This document shows positions 12,690-26,097 of a stretch of DNA of 64,000 nt, one piece after another. The notes beneath the pieces are model-generated. The model did not search any database and was not told the DNA's origin. It worked only from the letters and a program-made list of their open reading frames with translations. Position numbers and translations under genes: made by a program. Location of the stretch: the NCBI RefSeq assembly GCF_040436345.1, contig NC_133238.1:4023150-4087149 (forward strand), given 5' to 3'. Numbering within the stretch: position 1 is the stretch's first letter; the number at the start of each line of letters is the position of its first letter. The DNA is from Pagrus major. Lineage: Eukaryota; Chordata; Actinopteri; Spariformes; Sparidae.

Positions 12690-12790
12690 CTCCCCTCCAG
12701 TTAGTTAGAACTGAAGAAGCCTCTTGGATGAGAGGTGAAACATCTTCAAGAAACTGAAACATGTCCAGTGGCCTACGATACAACACTTAG
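12690..12790. repeat. Penelope/LINE-type repeat fragment, copy 1
   Basis: Carries 'gaagaagcctcttggatgag' then 'aggtgaaacatcttcaagaa' and 'tacgatacaacacttagaa'. The same phrases recur near 27720-27790 and 59355-59455. Fish Penelope-like or LINE 5' regions use this wording. Family name is tentative. Confidence 0.45.
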
Positions 12791-14030
12791 AAATAGCTTT
12801 AATATAGAATTGTTCATGGGTGCTGCTGTAATTATTATAACCTGAAGAAACTACCTGTTCTGAAATCTACTACAAAGCTTTATACTTAGAATAATTGCTA
12901 CACCTTTTTAAACTAAGTTTCTGATGAGTTTTATATTGTTGAAGAGTGTTGTATACAGTATATAGCTACTGCTTCATATTCATATAACCACAGCCTGAAG
13001 CCAACCTGATTTTCAAACTGAGGCGTGAATGAATAAAAGCAAACCATAAATGAACCCCATTTGAAGACTTGCACTGATCAGCAGATCTAATCAGTAGTCA
13101 GATTTTATGTAAAGAAAGGATCAACCTCCTCTGGTATACAACACAGTCCAGGATGCAGAGCGAGAGCAGGACCCAAATGAAGAAAATGAATCTACTCCAT
13201 TTTTTTCATACTTTACATTTATATATTGTTAAAAGTTAAATAACTATGAAGCATACTTTGTATATAAACTGCTAACTCAAAATAATACCGCATTCAGGAT
13301 TAAAGCAATACATTTGATTTATTTAAAATAAATCTGATTTGTATGAACTAGTAAGAACTCAAAAGCTTGAGTTTTTGTCTGTTTGAATGCAATAGCTCTC
13401 TGATTCTCTCTGCTCAGGTTGTGACAGGCAGCTCTCTGACTGGCTGTTGGTGTAATGATGCAAGTATGACTCATCCTCTATTTTGAGCTGGGTGACTCTG
13501 GGTTTTGACCTTTTGTCTCCTTGGTGACCACTGTGATGTCATCACCTCTCCAAACGTTCATTGTTGTCATCTCTTCTATCTGTCTCTCAAATTCACTCAG
13601 GTCGGATGGCATTACAAAGCATTGAGGTGGAGAACGCACAGTTTGTTTTATGTGTCTGTGCGAGTCTGATGGCTTTTATAGACACTTACCAGTCCTCACA
13701 TAATGTAATGTTTCTCAGCCCCTGTGCATATCTAGCTGAGAGGCTTAAACATATTCACTGTAGTACCCACTCATGTGGGTGAATATAAATGATTGATATC
13801 CATGACTTCTATTTTCATCAGTCTATTAACATTAAATTAGTGGTCAGGGCCGGCACAAGACTTTTCCTGGGTCCAAGCAGAACCCTGTGAATCACCATCA
13901 CAACCATCCAGCCTGAAAATACACCAGCATATAAGGATTCATTTTAAAACCAACTGATCAAGTTTGACAAAATAATCTTAACTCAAGCTACTAAACACTT
14001 ACTGCAAGTTTTTCAAGCTACTTAACACTC
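12791..14030. other. Intergenic DNA, no feature recognised
   Basis: AT-rich, no protein homology, no clear inverted or tandem repeats. The small frame at 13561-13782 has no recognisable domain. Confidence 0.35.
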
Positions 14031-14036
14031 CGCTTT

Positions 14037-14480
14037 TTGCAGAGCCTTCAACTGCACATGGTCTATCAAGACGTCTCCAAAAAGCTAGTCACACCACTAG
14101 AAAGGCACTCAATAGAGCGCATACCTCCACCAAGGCCCAACAGTCCCCTGTCCCCCTACTCACTCATACCAGCGGCCCAAATACACATGATTTTTTTCAC
14201 CGAGATCCATACATTATTCCCTGAGAAATTAACGAAAATGTTGAAAAACACCCTATGTCACAATGTTAAAGAGAGAGAGAATAAAATTCCTGGATCCGTC
14301 CCTTTATCCAAATCTGCACCAAAAGTTAATGGGGTCTGGGGTGAGATCCATCCTCCATGTTTTGTGGAAATTTCTTCAGTAGTTTTTGGGTAATCCTGCT
14401 GACAAACCAATCAACCAACCAATCAACCAACTAGCCAACAAAAGGACACGGGTGAAAACTTATCCTCTTTGGCAGAGGTA
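14037..14480 (+). mobile_element. 3' end of a non-LTR retrotransposon (RTE/Expander-like)
   Basis: Contains 'cctccaccaaggccca', 'tggatccgtccctttatcca', 'tttcttcagtagtttttggg', 'taatcctgctgacaaacc', then an imperfect (AACC/AATC)n run and 'gggtgaaaacttatcctctt'. This is the characteristic tail of a very common teleost LINE. No open reading frame of the element survives. The exact family is inferred. Confidence 0.55.
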
Positions 14481-17400
14481 AAAAACTTCACCACTCAAAA
14501 GTACAGTTTTACTGTAATATTTCAGCAACAATTCATAATAACAAAAATGGAAAGAAATAAGATATTGACACTGTACTCCCAAGAAAAATGTTGTGTTAAC
14601 CACTGACATATAGAAAGATTAACAACACATTTCCACTTCCTCCGACTGTACAAAACTGAAACTAAAACATTCCATATACAATCTTGGTGAAGTCATTTGT
14701 GCAGTAATGACCCGGTTGTGGAGCCGCATACTGGGTTTCCACCCATACAACTGGCCTGTTCAATCGCGAGCAGGGCTCAGCTGTCAATCATGATGTTACA
14801 CCCCTTTATATAACATTTGTCATATCAGCTGTCATATATCCATCTTTATCAGAGTCAATGGCATCAATATATAGTACAATAACAACATAGGCTATGTTTA
14901 AGCTACAAAATCTTATAGGGAATGTAACAATTATCACTCTTGTCCCTAACTTTAACCAAACACAATTTTGGAAGGCAGTGGCAAATGATACCAGCATCAG
15001 ATCTGAAAACACTTGTATGTGTTGTTCTGGAGGCCAATTACAAACTTACAAATTTTATTGAATAATTTGGAGGGATCTTTAAGATTCAGGTCGTGGTTGA
15101 TTTGGCAACACCTGTGGTGACAGGTGGTAACAGCAGGTGTTTTTAATAAGTCCTAACAGTTCTGTTCCAAATTACATGTGTATGGGAGCAGCAAACACAC
15201 CTGAAGCAGCTGCTTTGTTGCAACAAAAGAGGAGAAACTCATCTCTCTGTTTATAGTGCAGCCAACAAATCGTGGTCTCAGAGAATTCATTGCGTCACAA
15301 TTTTTAAAGTCAGCAACTACACTTGCTCTTTCAAATGCCTAGCCTTGGCATTTGTCTTTTCTATTACATCCAGTATGTGCATGCATTATTTAGGGTGAAA
15401 CCTCTGTGCGTGACTGTGTAATTCAAATCCTGGACAGGAAAGGTGTAGAGACAAAAAAAGACAAATGTGGAGATGCAATTTCACTGAAAGGTTAATGCAG
15501 AAAAAATGCCAGCTATAAATAGTATCAAAAATGTGGTCTGATATATTCAAAATTTCGAGGTTTGTAACTTTAAAGCCAGATCTGTAACTATCTGCTCATT
15601 TTCATCCTGTGTTTGCCAGCCCAGTGGGAGTCTGTGGTTGGTTGGTTGGTGGTAGCTGGGTGGAGTAGTTCATGTAACATAAATGGTCGTGGGAGTGGAC
15701 AGAGTAGTGGGATGAGAGTGAGCACACTCAATTTTCCCATATTGCCTTCATGACTGGCTGGAGATAAAATATTGGGTATAACCTTTATAGTCTTTTTCTC
15801 TGCTGCTTACAGACCGGTAAAACACGAGAGAAGCCCAATGCTTTCTTCCTCTGTTATAGTCTTATTTTCTTCTGATTGTGAAGTTGCTTTTTCCTGTCTC
15901 TCGTTTTTCAGATGTCTGTCACCAATCATAAGGGTCAGAAGTTCAGAGTGAGCAATGAGGAGGGAGAAAGATAAATGGAAAGAAACACAGAGTCAAACAA
16001 TGCCAAGACTGTAATCAAAGCCAGCCTCATTCTTTACACACAGTTACATGAACCACACACTCCGAAGAGCAAGTTTCACTGTTTAACTCACCAACTGATG
16101 GACTTCAGTGGCTGGTTAGATTATTTTACAAATTATACATGACAGGTTAGATTATACATGAAAATGTCAAATTATAAAAATTAATTTTAAGTTGACAGCC
16201 TGGCCAAAGATATGTGGAGACACCAACCCATATGTGATTCAAAACCATGAGCATTAATCTGCTGTTACAACAACTTCCACTCTTACCAGGGTTGAGTCAG
16301 ATTGCTTCGAAATGTAACTGTACTTAATAGGCTACAAATTTCATGGAAATGTTTGTAATTGGTAGTGTAATTCAACGGATTAAAAAAATCTCTTATAATA
16401 CTTATGGATTATTTACAAATCAATCATTGAAATAATCGCACCATTATACAAAAAAAATGTAAAAAAATTGACCCAGCCACAAAAATCTGAGATCCACAAA
16501 TATTGTTTTTCCCTTTAAACATCTCAAAACATTTTCAATGCAAATGAAATGCACTTTACATAGTCAGCATTTACAGGTTAAATCAAATTACCCTTACAGT
16601 ACTAGTACAAACTCCAGGTGTACTCAAAAGAATAATTTGCCTAAAACTTACATGTATATTTTTTCACCTCATTATATTACATGACTTCAGTGTTGTCACA
16701 TTTAATGCAAAGCTTTTCTATCATATTGAGTTAATAAATTGAAAAACTCATTCTGATAAAATAAATATAATATATAAAAATAATATAATAGATAAAATAA
16801 AAATTAACATAGACTGTGTTATTCATCCATTACATTTGAAGTTAAGGGGGATTTCTACTTAAACTTCAAGTATTCTACATAAAAGTAATGCATTTCAAAT
16901 TGGTTATTCTGTTTCCTGTAATAAATCACACATCTTGTTATTTATTTGTATACATAAATAATATGACAAATACTTTGCATTAAATGTGATCATTGACATT
17001 GAATTTATGTAATAGAATCGGATTGGAATTTTACATGTAATTAAAATACCTAAAGTCACTGTTTTAATCAACTTATTTTTGGAGTGTGCAGCATGGAGGT
17101 GCTGTTTCTTTTGTGAAAAATGTATATTTGGTTTTGATGTTGACGTCTTCGCAGATGACAGAAAACTTATTTCTGGATTGCACAAATTCAACTTCCTCCA
17201 CACCAAACTGGACAGAAGTATTCATATTCCTTTGGCCAGATAGTGTGTTTGACATGATGTGGGACTGTGGTGAGTCTGCACCAGGTGAAACGACTCTACC
17301 ACCCTCTGGTGGAGAATGGAACACATAACAGACTACTCCAACTAGCACTCACACTCCTGTGAATGCCAAAAAATCATGTCCTCTGTCATGTAAATGGCAG

Positions 17401-18690
17401 CTCTTGTGAGGGGGCTCTCAGTTTATACAATCATGTATATGACTTAAACAGACTATTTTATTTTATGTGTTGACATGTAATATACATATAATTCAGTGTC
17501 AACAAAACCAAGGGGGTTGATTATTGATTTTAGAAAAAATGGATGCAGACACACCCCTGTCTGAATTAGTGCAGCTGAGGTGGAGCAGGTGAACTCTCCA
17601 CTTGCATAATGTAGAGTGATGTACATCGCACTTACATAATGCATGTTCCTTTGCTCTCGGAGCCGACTCTACAGTAAACATCTATAGGCCTAGTTATCTT
17701 GGTGCTTTTTTATCCGTAACTCAGTTAAAATACTTAGCTTATCGAGCAATGAGGTCAGAGCTTTACTGCTAACTACGTGGACGTATACTGTAGATAGATC
17801 CAACCGTTTGAAACGTTAGCTAGCCAAACGCTAATGTTAGGTTGCTATGGCTCGTTTTTACATTCAGTGCTTGGAAGAGCTGCCAAAAATGATAGTGACT
17901 GTGAGCAGTAGAGTGCCGACCTCATTGCTGGATAAGGGATTGAATCACAAATCAGAGAGAAGGGTGACTATTCTGTATATGCAGAGCTTTTCAGGAGGCC
18001 AGCCAGGCTAGCTGATGGCTAACCTGCGCAAGTCACAACACAAATGCAAAAGTCACAACATGAATGCAAAAGCTGCAACATCACAACAGAAGTAAGCGAG
18101 CAACAGTGGAAGTGAGCAACAACAGATGTTGACGCATTATGGATCCCACTCATCTTCTTGCAAGACCCGCTCTACTTAACCTCTTATTGGTTAGCTTTGT
18201 TGGTTGAGTTTTCTATGCATGACTCAAACTGTTTACACACAGTAGCTCTGCAAATGTCACTTTTCGGCAGTTCATAAACTCTAGTTTTGCACAAAACTCT
18301 AGTTTTACACACCGGCCTCTCTCTCAGTCTTCAGTTGCTCATGTCGTTGTCACTCATTCTCCAGAGCTGCTCATCGCTGTTACCTTTTTAGGTAGAGTGT
18401 ACTCCACCACCTGGCCTGTCCACTCTACCTGAGAGCCCAGAGACACTGCAGCTGCTACAGCCAGTTGTGGTGGTGTGTTAACCAGGGCAGCTACGGCTCA
18501 CAGTCCACTGCATCAGCTCCACAGCTGGCTATTTGTCTTAAGCAACCACGAGAAAAACACAGGCACAGCCCAGACAGCCACTAAACATACAGTTAGGAAA
18601 TAGCACGCTAGATAGCTAATGTTTGTCTCTTTTGTAGTCTCATTAAAACAGTAAATCTACTGCTGCCAACTGAGCTCCCACCCCCTCTAT
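14481..18690. other. Intergenic DNA, no gene recognised
   Basis: AT-rich sequence with scattered short repeat-like pieces. For example, near 16285-16400 'gggttgagtcagattgcttc' resembles a hAT/Harbinger MITE interior. None could be bounded. No frame shows a recognisable domain and no run of GT-AG-flanked homology was found on either strand. Confidence 0.35.
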
Positions 18691-18739
18691 GGTTGTACAG
18701 TGGGACTACCAGCTCCAGTTCAACCTTTCTGGGCAACTG

Positions 18740-19175
18740 TAGTTTTAGGTTCCTGGATCAACATTACAGAGAACCGGTCATGGTCTTGCCACATCATCAC
18801 CCTGGGAAAAAAGCACAGAAAAGGGTCTACTACCGAAGGAAACTTCTTGTCAACTTTTACAGAAGAGCAACAGAGAGCCTTCGGACTGGAAACATCACAA
18901 ACTGGCATGGTTCATGCCCAGGGCAGGAAGGTTTTGCAGCAGCTGATTAAAACCACCTAGGACAGCATTGGTACCCAACTACCGGGCATCAGTGATATTG
19001 GTGAAGTGAGATGTCTGCACAGATCCCAAAGGATACTAAAAATAAAATACCCACCTCAGCCATGGTCTTCATACCCCAGTGCCATCTGGCAAAAGATAGA
19101 TGTATCTGCTGCCATGCCACCAGACTACAGAGCAGCTTCTATCCTCAGTCTGAGACTCCTGACACATCAACACTC
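18740..19175 (+). mobile_element. LINE ORF2 C-terminal fragment (frameshifted)
   Basis: Across two or three frames the sequence spells the C-terminus of a common fish non-LTR reverse transcriptase: I-T-E-N-x-S-W-S-C-H-I, then V-Y-Y-R-R-K-L, L-V-N-F-Y-R, L-R-T-G-N-I-T-N-W-H-G-S-C, then R-C-L-H-R-S-Q-R-I-L-K. Frame changes occur near 18770, 18940 and 19000, so it is dead. The catalytic core is absent (5' truncated). Confidence 0.6.
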
Positions 19176-19888
19176 CACCATAAATGGTTTATTTTTCTGA
19201 CTTGATTATTGTTTATGAATTATTCTGCAATATGATTGTATTCTATTATTTCTATCCATCCATCTATGTCATTATACGAAAACGTGCCATTTCCCATTCT
19301 TAATGTTTGCTTTTCAAAGTACTGTTTTAAGTCTTTAACTCCTTTTTTGTATGAAGTAGATTCTTACCTCTCAGAAAAATGTGCCGTTAGGGTTACTTAC
19401 TACTATTACTGTTTGAAAAGGTTTTAAATCCAAATTTAAAACATATGATACACTATGAAAGCCAAACAGCCCTTGTTACAAGTGTGTTTGTAAAGTAAGA
19501 ATATTGAGAATATGACTTTTTGTCCATGGACAAATATACTCACAACAGCACCTTCATAGGATCTTCTGTTTTAAGAAAAAGTTATGAAAACAAAATAATA
19601 ATGCCCCAATTTCTTTGAGTTGATTACTGGTCTCTTACTCTCTTTATTTTTTAAATTATATTAGAATATTATACAAGTAACAGGGCTGACACCTCAGTAA
19701 CAGGGTTGACAACATTTACCATATTGGTTATACAGCTTGTTTAAGTTAGTTATGGCTGTAATCAAGTTACATTCATGGGACATTCATAAGTCTTTCATTC
19801 AACATGACTAATCTGAATGTTTTGCAGACAGATTTATTGAGAGGTTTTAGCATAGAAGATGATGAAAAAAGATGATACTGTGCATGTA

Positions 19889-21300
19889 CAGTGCATTCAG
19901 TACACCACCATAATGACAAAGCCAAAAAAGAATTCAAGAAATATCTGAACTATCGCATTGAAATAAGTATTCAGTCCCTTTACTCAGTACTTAGTTGAAG
20001 CACCTTTAGCAGTGATCACAGCATCGAGTCTCCTTGGGTATAACGCGACAAGCTTTGCACACCTGGATTTGGGGATTTTCTGCCATTCTCTGCAGATCGG
20101 ATGGGGACCATTGGTGGACAGCCATTTTCAGGTTTCTCCAGAGATGTTGGATTGGATTCAAGTCAGGGCTCTGGCCGGGCCACTCAACATTCACAGTTGT
20201 CCCTAAGTCACTCCTGCGTTGTCTTGGCTGTGTGCTTAGGGTCATTGTCCTGTTCAGAGGTGAATCTTCAGCCCAGTCTGAGGTCCTGAGCGATCTGGAC
20301 CAGGTTTTCATTAAGGATATCTCTGTACTTTGCTCCATTCAGCTTTCCCTCAACCCTGACAAGTTGCCCAGTCCCTGCTGCTAAAAAACACCCTCAAAGC
20401 ATGATGCTGACAACACCATGCTTTACTGTCGGGATGGTATTGGGCAGGTGATGAGCGGTGCCTGGTTTCCTCAAGACATGACACTTCGATCTGGGTTTAA
20501 TCAGATCAGAGAATCTTACAGCCTGAGTGACCTTTAGATGCTTTTTTGCACACTTTCAGTGAGGAGAGGCTTCTATCTGGCCACTCTGCCATAAAGCCCA
20601 GATTGGTGGAGTGTTGCAGTGATGGTTGTCCTTTTGGAAGTCTCTCCAATCTCCACACAGGATCCCTGGACCGCAGCCAGAGGGACCATCAACGGGTCCT
20701 TGCTCACCTTTTTTACGAAGGCCCTTCTTGCCCAATTGCTCAGTTTGGCCGGGTGGCCAGCTCTAGGAAGGGTCCTGGTTGTTCCAAACTTCTTCCATTT
20801 AAGATTTATGGAGGCCACTGTGCTCTTGAGAACCTTCAACGCTGCAGAATTTTTTGTAGCCTTCCGTGCCTCGACACAATCCTGTCACTGAGCTCTGCAG
20901 GCAGTTTTGACCTCATAGCTTGGTCTTTGCTCTGTTATGCACCGTCAGCTGTGGACCTTATATAGACGTGTGTGTCTTTCCAAGTCATGGCCAATCAATT
21001 GAATTTGAGATGTTGGAGAACCCTCTTAAAGATGATCAAGAGAAATGGGAGGCACCTAAGCTAACTTTCACGTGCCATAGCAAAGGGTCTGAATACTTAT
21101 GTCATGATATTTCAGTTTTTACTTTTTAATAATTTTCTAAAAAATTCTAAGAATCTTGTTTCTGCTTCGTCATTATAATGGATTGAGTGTAGATTGGTGA
21201 GGAAAAATAATAAATTATAAATAAATAAAAAGCTAATAGCATTAGGCTGCAACATAACATGAAAAAAATGAAGGGGTCTGAATACTTTCTAAATGCACTG
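19889..21300 (-). mobile_element. Tc1-like DNA transposon, full length, decayed
   Basis: The ends CAGTGCATTCAG... and ...CTAAATGCACTG are inverted and flanked by TA (19887-19888 and 21301-21302), the Tc1/mariner target. The 1412-bp length fits. Minus-strand coding remnants include the helix-turn-helix region (L-K-W-K-K-F-G-T-T, R-A-G-H-P-A-K-L) near 20573-20839. They also include the C-terminal D-E segment V-E-W-P-G-Q-S-P-D-L-N-P-I-Q-H-L-W at 20080-20190. Frames are broken by stops and shifts, so the transposase is inactive. The left end retains 'gtattcagtcccttt' about 75 bp in, suggesting a small rearrangement of that terminal repeat. Confidence 0.9.
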
Positions 21301-21771
21301 TAAATGTATGCCAATTGTTTTATTCAAAACATGAAGGATATTGAAATTACACCACAATTAAATTATCTATTGAACATGTCTGGCCTTAACAGAATAAACA
21401 AAAGCCTAATATATCTGCTGTGCCCCCTCAAACGCAATCAGCTGTTTGTCAGTTGCAGAAAGAGGCATCTTAACAAAATCATATAAAATACATAAATCAC
21501 TTTGTTGTTAACACTAACCCATTTCATGTATAAAGTTATATTAATAAAAACAATGAATTTGATTTATAAAGCACATTTCTAAAACAACGAGCTGATAGTG
21601 TATTAAGATCGATCAGTATAGGTCAGAAACCCCAACAAATTGTAACCTACCTATCAGAAGAAATTTAAAAAAGAAAACATTTAGGGATGAAACCTGCAAA
21701 AACATGTAAATTATGTATTATGTAAATACTATTGGTAAGAAAAGTATATTTTCATGTACACACAAATGTTA

Positions 21772-22330
21772 CCGTGTGGTTAATTCTTAGGACCCAAATG
21801 CAGACATCAGAGACAGGAAATTAGTGAGTAAGGATTTATTTTACAAACTGTGATTTCCAGAGGGTAACGGGGAGGAGAAGACCAGACTTGCAGGCAGGTA
21901 GGCAGGGTTGACTGGAGCCGGCATGGAGGAACTCAGGAGAGCAGGTAAGCAGGAAGCAGAGCAGAAAGGCACTGGAGGTTTCTGCAGACGAGCCTACAAG
22001 GATATAAGCATAAGCACAAAAGCACTCACAGAAACAAGAAATACTTTTACTGCCATCTAGAAAGAATGACGAGTGGCACAACATAGTCACCATACGGGAT
22101 GTAATAATCTAGCGCCAAAGTGGTGGAGAGACCAGGTAGATAAAGCCAGAGGGTAATGAGTTGATCTTAGACAGGTGTGCCGCTCTGCTGCTGCTGCTGC
22201 CACGCCCACAGACACACACACAGGAGAAGGAGCAGGTGAGGGAGAAAAGGAGGGGGGGAAAGCAGGTAGGGAGAACCGAACACAGAAAAACAGAAAAACA
22301 ACAGGACTACCACAGTAGCACTGTGACAAC
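21772..22330. repeat. Dispersed repeat, unclassified
   Basis: Begins 'gtgtggttaattcttaggac' 'ccaaatgcagac', continues through 'gcaggcaggtaggcagg' and ends near 'agcactgtgacaacag'. The wording resembles a common fish 'GGACCCAAATGCAGAC' repeat bounded by TGTGACA-like ends. A similar beginning, 'actgtcacgaccggctcaaag', appears at 7598. Ends and class uncertain; no protein. Confidence 0.35.
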
Positions 22331-22626
22331 AGAAAGCATATACTTTCATCAACCCTGTTACCCTAGAATAGTAACAAGGTTGACATAGAGATTCATATAT
22401 TAGTTTGATTGATGTACTTTATTTTGTGCTACAAGTTATAAGTTGAATGTATCTCAACTCTTACTGCACAGATAGTATTCACTTCTTCAATAACTTGGTC
22501 TAAGTCTAAAATTCAACTTACAAAAGGACATCATTTGCCCCTGAAAGTGTATTTGGGCCAGTTTGTATTCACTTTTCTCAGAAAAGAAGCAGCCTTCTCC
22601 TCTCATCCCTCATCGGGGACCATTAA

Positions 22627-23418
22627 AGTGAAACTCTCGCCAAAATGCAACCTAGGCTTTTTTTGTGAACGTGTTTGAGTCAAACCTTCATGTAAAAGCA
22701 TAATTACGACGAAAAAGCCACTTTTAAGATTCACCATAGTTTCGTTTTCAGGTCAAAATCACATCATGGTGTGCAGGGGCAACTTTACGGTAGCAGCTAT
22801 TTTTAAAACACTAAGAAGACTCGACACAACATGAAACTTTGCTCGTAGCATCACCAGGGTCTCTACACATGAACACGAGCATTGAGAACATTGTTTGTGT
22901 ACACAAAGTTTGCTAAAAAGAAGGTTTTTGAACAACTCACGTTAGCAGTAGCTTGCTTCACTCGCCGCCGTACTGCCAGTCGAGAAGAGTCGATCCCCGA
23001 TCCCTGGTGTAACATGGAGCTTTTTCCTCCATGTTACGCCGCACTCGGGGATCGACGCATCTCGACTGGCAGGACGGCTACTGCTACTGCTAACATGAGT
23101 TGTTCAAAAACCTTCTTTTTAGTAAACTCTGTGTACACAAACAATGTTCTCAATGCTCATGTTCATGTGTAGAGACCCTGGTGATGCTACGAGCAAAGTT
23201 TCATGTTGTGTCAAGTCTTCTTAGTGTTTCAAAAATAGCGATTTTTATGCTACCGTAAAGTTGCCCCTGCACACCATTGAAAATGAGTTTGACCCGGAAA
23301 CAAAACTACGGTGAATCTTAAAAGTGGCTTTTTCGTTGTAATTATGCTTTTACATGAAGGTTTGACTCAAACACATTCACAAAAAAAGCCTAGGTTGCAT
23401 TTTGGCGAGAGTTTCACT
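22627..23418. mobile_element. Foldback DNA element (792 bp, TTAA target)
   Basis: The two halves are inverted copies along their whole length. The left end AGTGAAACTCTCGCCAAAAT is matched by the right end ATTTTGGCGAGAGTTTCACT. Arm identity continues to a short turn around 23011-23033 (ACATGGAGC...CTCCATGT). TTAA flanks both sides (22623-22626 and 23419-23422), the target of Kolobok and piggyBac elements. Differences between arms are scattered point changes (for example the 22750-22770 segment against its partner near 23270). No open frame matches a transposase. It is a non-autonomous hairpin element. Confidence 0.85.
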
Positions 23419-24057
23419 TTAAACTGTCTGCTGCTTTTAAAGGGGATCAGAGGAGCTGATGTGATTGCCCATTCATGAAGTTCACTCAAATTATTTCTAC
23501 TTATATTCTTATACTAGTTTTCATCCTGTTATAGTCTCTTTTCCAGCTTACCTTAGGCTGAGCTGGACTACTGCAGTGATGTCACTAAATTCTGAAAATG
23601 AAGTTGGTCACATCCATGTGTTCTTGCTCCCAGAGTTTTTATGTTTAACTAGTGACACACAAAAGTCCCCATCATTTTTTTCTACAGTGATTTGCTAGTG
23701 ATTTGAGTAGCAAAACATTTAGATGTGGTAATTTTGTGATTCTTCGTTTTTGGCCTCAAACACCACAAATCCAGAAACCCAGAAGCTGCAGGTTTAAGAT
23801 AGGAAACAGCCAAATCATCAATGTTGCATAAAAACTCTAAAACTGGTCCACAAATACAGCAGATGTGGTGAACTCTGTCAGACCTGGAGCTCAAAATGCT
23901 GAGGGATAAAAGGATCCAACATATCTTTATGTTTCAATCGCCAGGGGATTTGATATCATAGAATCAGTCCAAAGTAAAACTGTAGTGTTTTGAGAGCAGA
24001 CAACACACAGTTTTCTAAAATGTCTCACTGTAACAACAGGTTGTTTATTTGCTTCAG

Positions 24058-26030
24058 TCACCACTGCATGGTCTTAGACCGGGTAAGTTTCCTTGTTAAA
24101 GCGTGGCGGACTGTCAGCATGTAGGAGCGCCGGTCAGGCAGAGGGCGCTGCTGATCCAACACCAGTCTGTTAGACAGAAGAGAAAAAACATCATCTCCAA
24201 CTGTGCTACAGTTGTATGCCTTCTCAACAAGACTGCAGATAAGTTATATGAGTGAGCTCAAATATAAAGCATGGGGTCTTCTGTTTGACATTTGTGGAGC
24301 GCAAAATGTGCATTATTGTTGTAACCCAGTTCCATACTGCACACTATTTTTTTTCTGTTTTTGCAGTTAGTGTACATGAAATCAACATACTTTTACTCTT
24401 ACTCTATCAGGAAATTATACTATACATGAGTTGTCAGAGGTCACTCAAGCTGTGAAATTACATTTGCAAATTAAACTTCAGAAAAAGGTAGCAAAATGTC
24501 TTCCTAAAGATTTTTCTTTTTCTTTTTCTATTCTAAAATCTTTCTGGAGCTGTCTCTTTACCATCCGCAATTTATTGTCATTTTTTTTCCAGCTGTGAAA
24601 AACCTCCTTCATTTCCTTTCTTTCCTGTGCATTGCACTGTGGGGGAAGTGTCCATTAACAGCACACTCAAAATTCACATGTTTTCTAAAAGGCATGCAGA
24701 CTGTTCTGAGTATGTTACATTTTCAGTGCTTTCTTAGATTTAGTGTAGTGTGGAATTGGGGCTTAACTTATGTTGTGTGCTTAAGCCTATATAAGATTTG
24801 GTGTCTTGACCATACTGTAAACAGTTAAAGTTGATGCTGTGATGAATGTTACAAAGTACATTTACTCAAATACTGTACATAAGTACAATTTTGAGGACTT
24901 GTACTTTAATTGATTATTTCCATTTTCTGCTACTTTACGTAAGTTACTGTTTCATAGGTGCATTACATTCTGCATCAGAACCAAAGAAGCACATTTTTTA
25001 AGTAATTTATTTTATCTGCAATTGGCTAAAAAAATTTTTTTTAAAAATCACTGATTCCGATCATCAGAAAATGCTAAATATGTGATTCAATAGTTGGCTG
25101 GGCCAATCTGTCAACCCTTGATAAACAGTATATATTGTACGTAAGTGTAAAATGTATAATTTACTTACACTTTACATTTTCATTTATTGCCAGAAAATTA
25201 CTTTTCATACTAGAGTACATTTATATGTCAGATACTTAAAGACTCAAGTACTATTTATATGAGTGACTATCACTTTTACCAAAGTAATATTTTGGCTCAC
25301 TATCTTTTATTTTACTCAGTTATGACTTTGGGGTACTTTCTTCAGCACTGGTGTGAAGTTATAACACAGCTGATCCAAACCTGATGAGCTGAAACACTGC
25401 TACCTCCACAGCTAAAACTGCTTCTGCCACCGACAGCTCCCTGAAACTGCACCTAGAGGCACACGCACACACGCAAACACACACACACACACTGAAGGTT
25501 ACACCTGGGTTCTGCCTTTAAGGTTATTAAAAAATATGACTGCAAGTCACCAGTATTTATTTAGGGACTAAATTAGGCTGTATTAAAATGCATACTGTAT
25601 AACAGAAACTAAGCAGAAGATAATTAGTTGCACATTAAGTCCATAACATTGCCATCTTATTCTCATTATATAATTTTCATAAAAATAACATTAACAACAC
25701 ACTGTTTAATTCAATATTCAGTTGGGTGAAGATATTTGGTTGTACTACCACAGACACTCAATTTTCATACAGACACACACACTAACCGTAAATCCTTGGC
25801 CAGTCTCTGTCCTTCCTCGCTTGTCACCTCCCTCCCAATTTCCAAGTCTGCCTTATTGGCAACAAGCATGGTAGGAACAACTGACACACACACACACACA
25901 ATGAAATAAAGTGACGTTAAACTGGTAGCATGATGCTATGGCATGCATAGTTGGGAGTTTATGCTTACCTATTGAGCACAGAATACATACCAAGTATGGA
26001 ATATATGTCTGTTTTATCTGTTCATGTGTT

Positions 26031-26097
<67 letters not shown>

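Noticed and set aside
20546-20965. 139-residue plus-strand frame near 20.7 kb
   Set aside because: Antisense of the Tc1 transposase remnant.
24044-24049. AATAAA on the minus strand right after the Ras-like stop codon
   Set aside because: It begins only eight bases after the stop, too close to be a likely sole polyadenylation signal; the true 3' end was not located.
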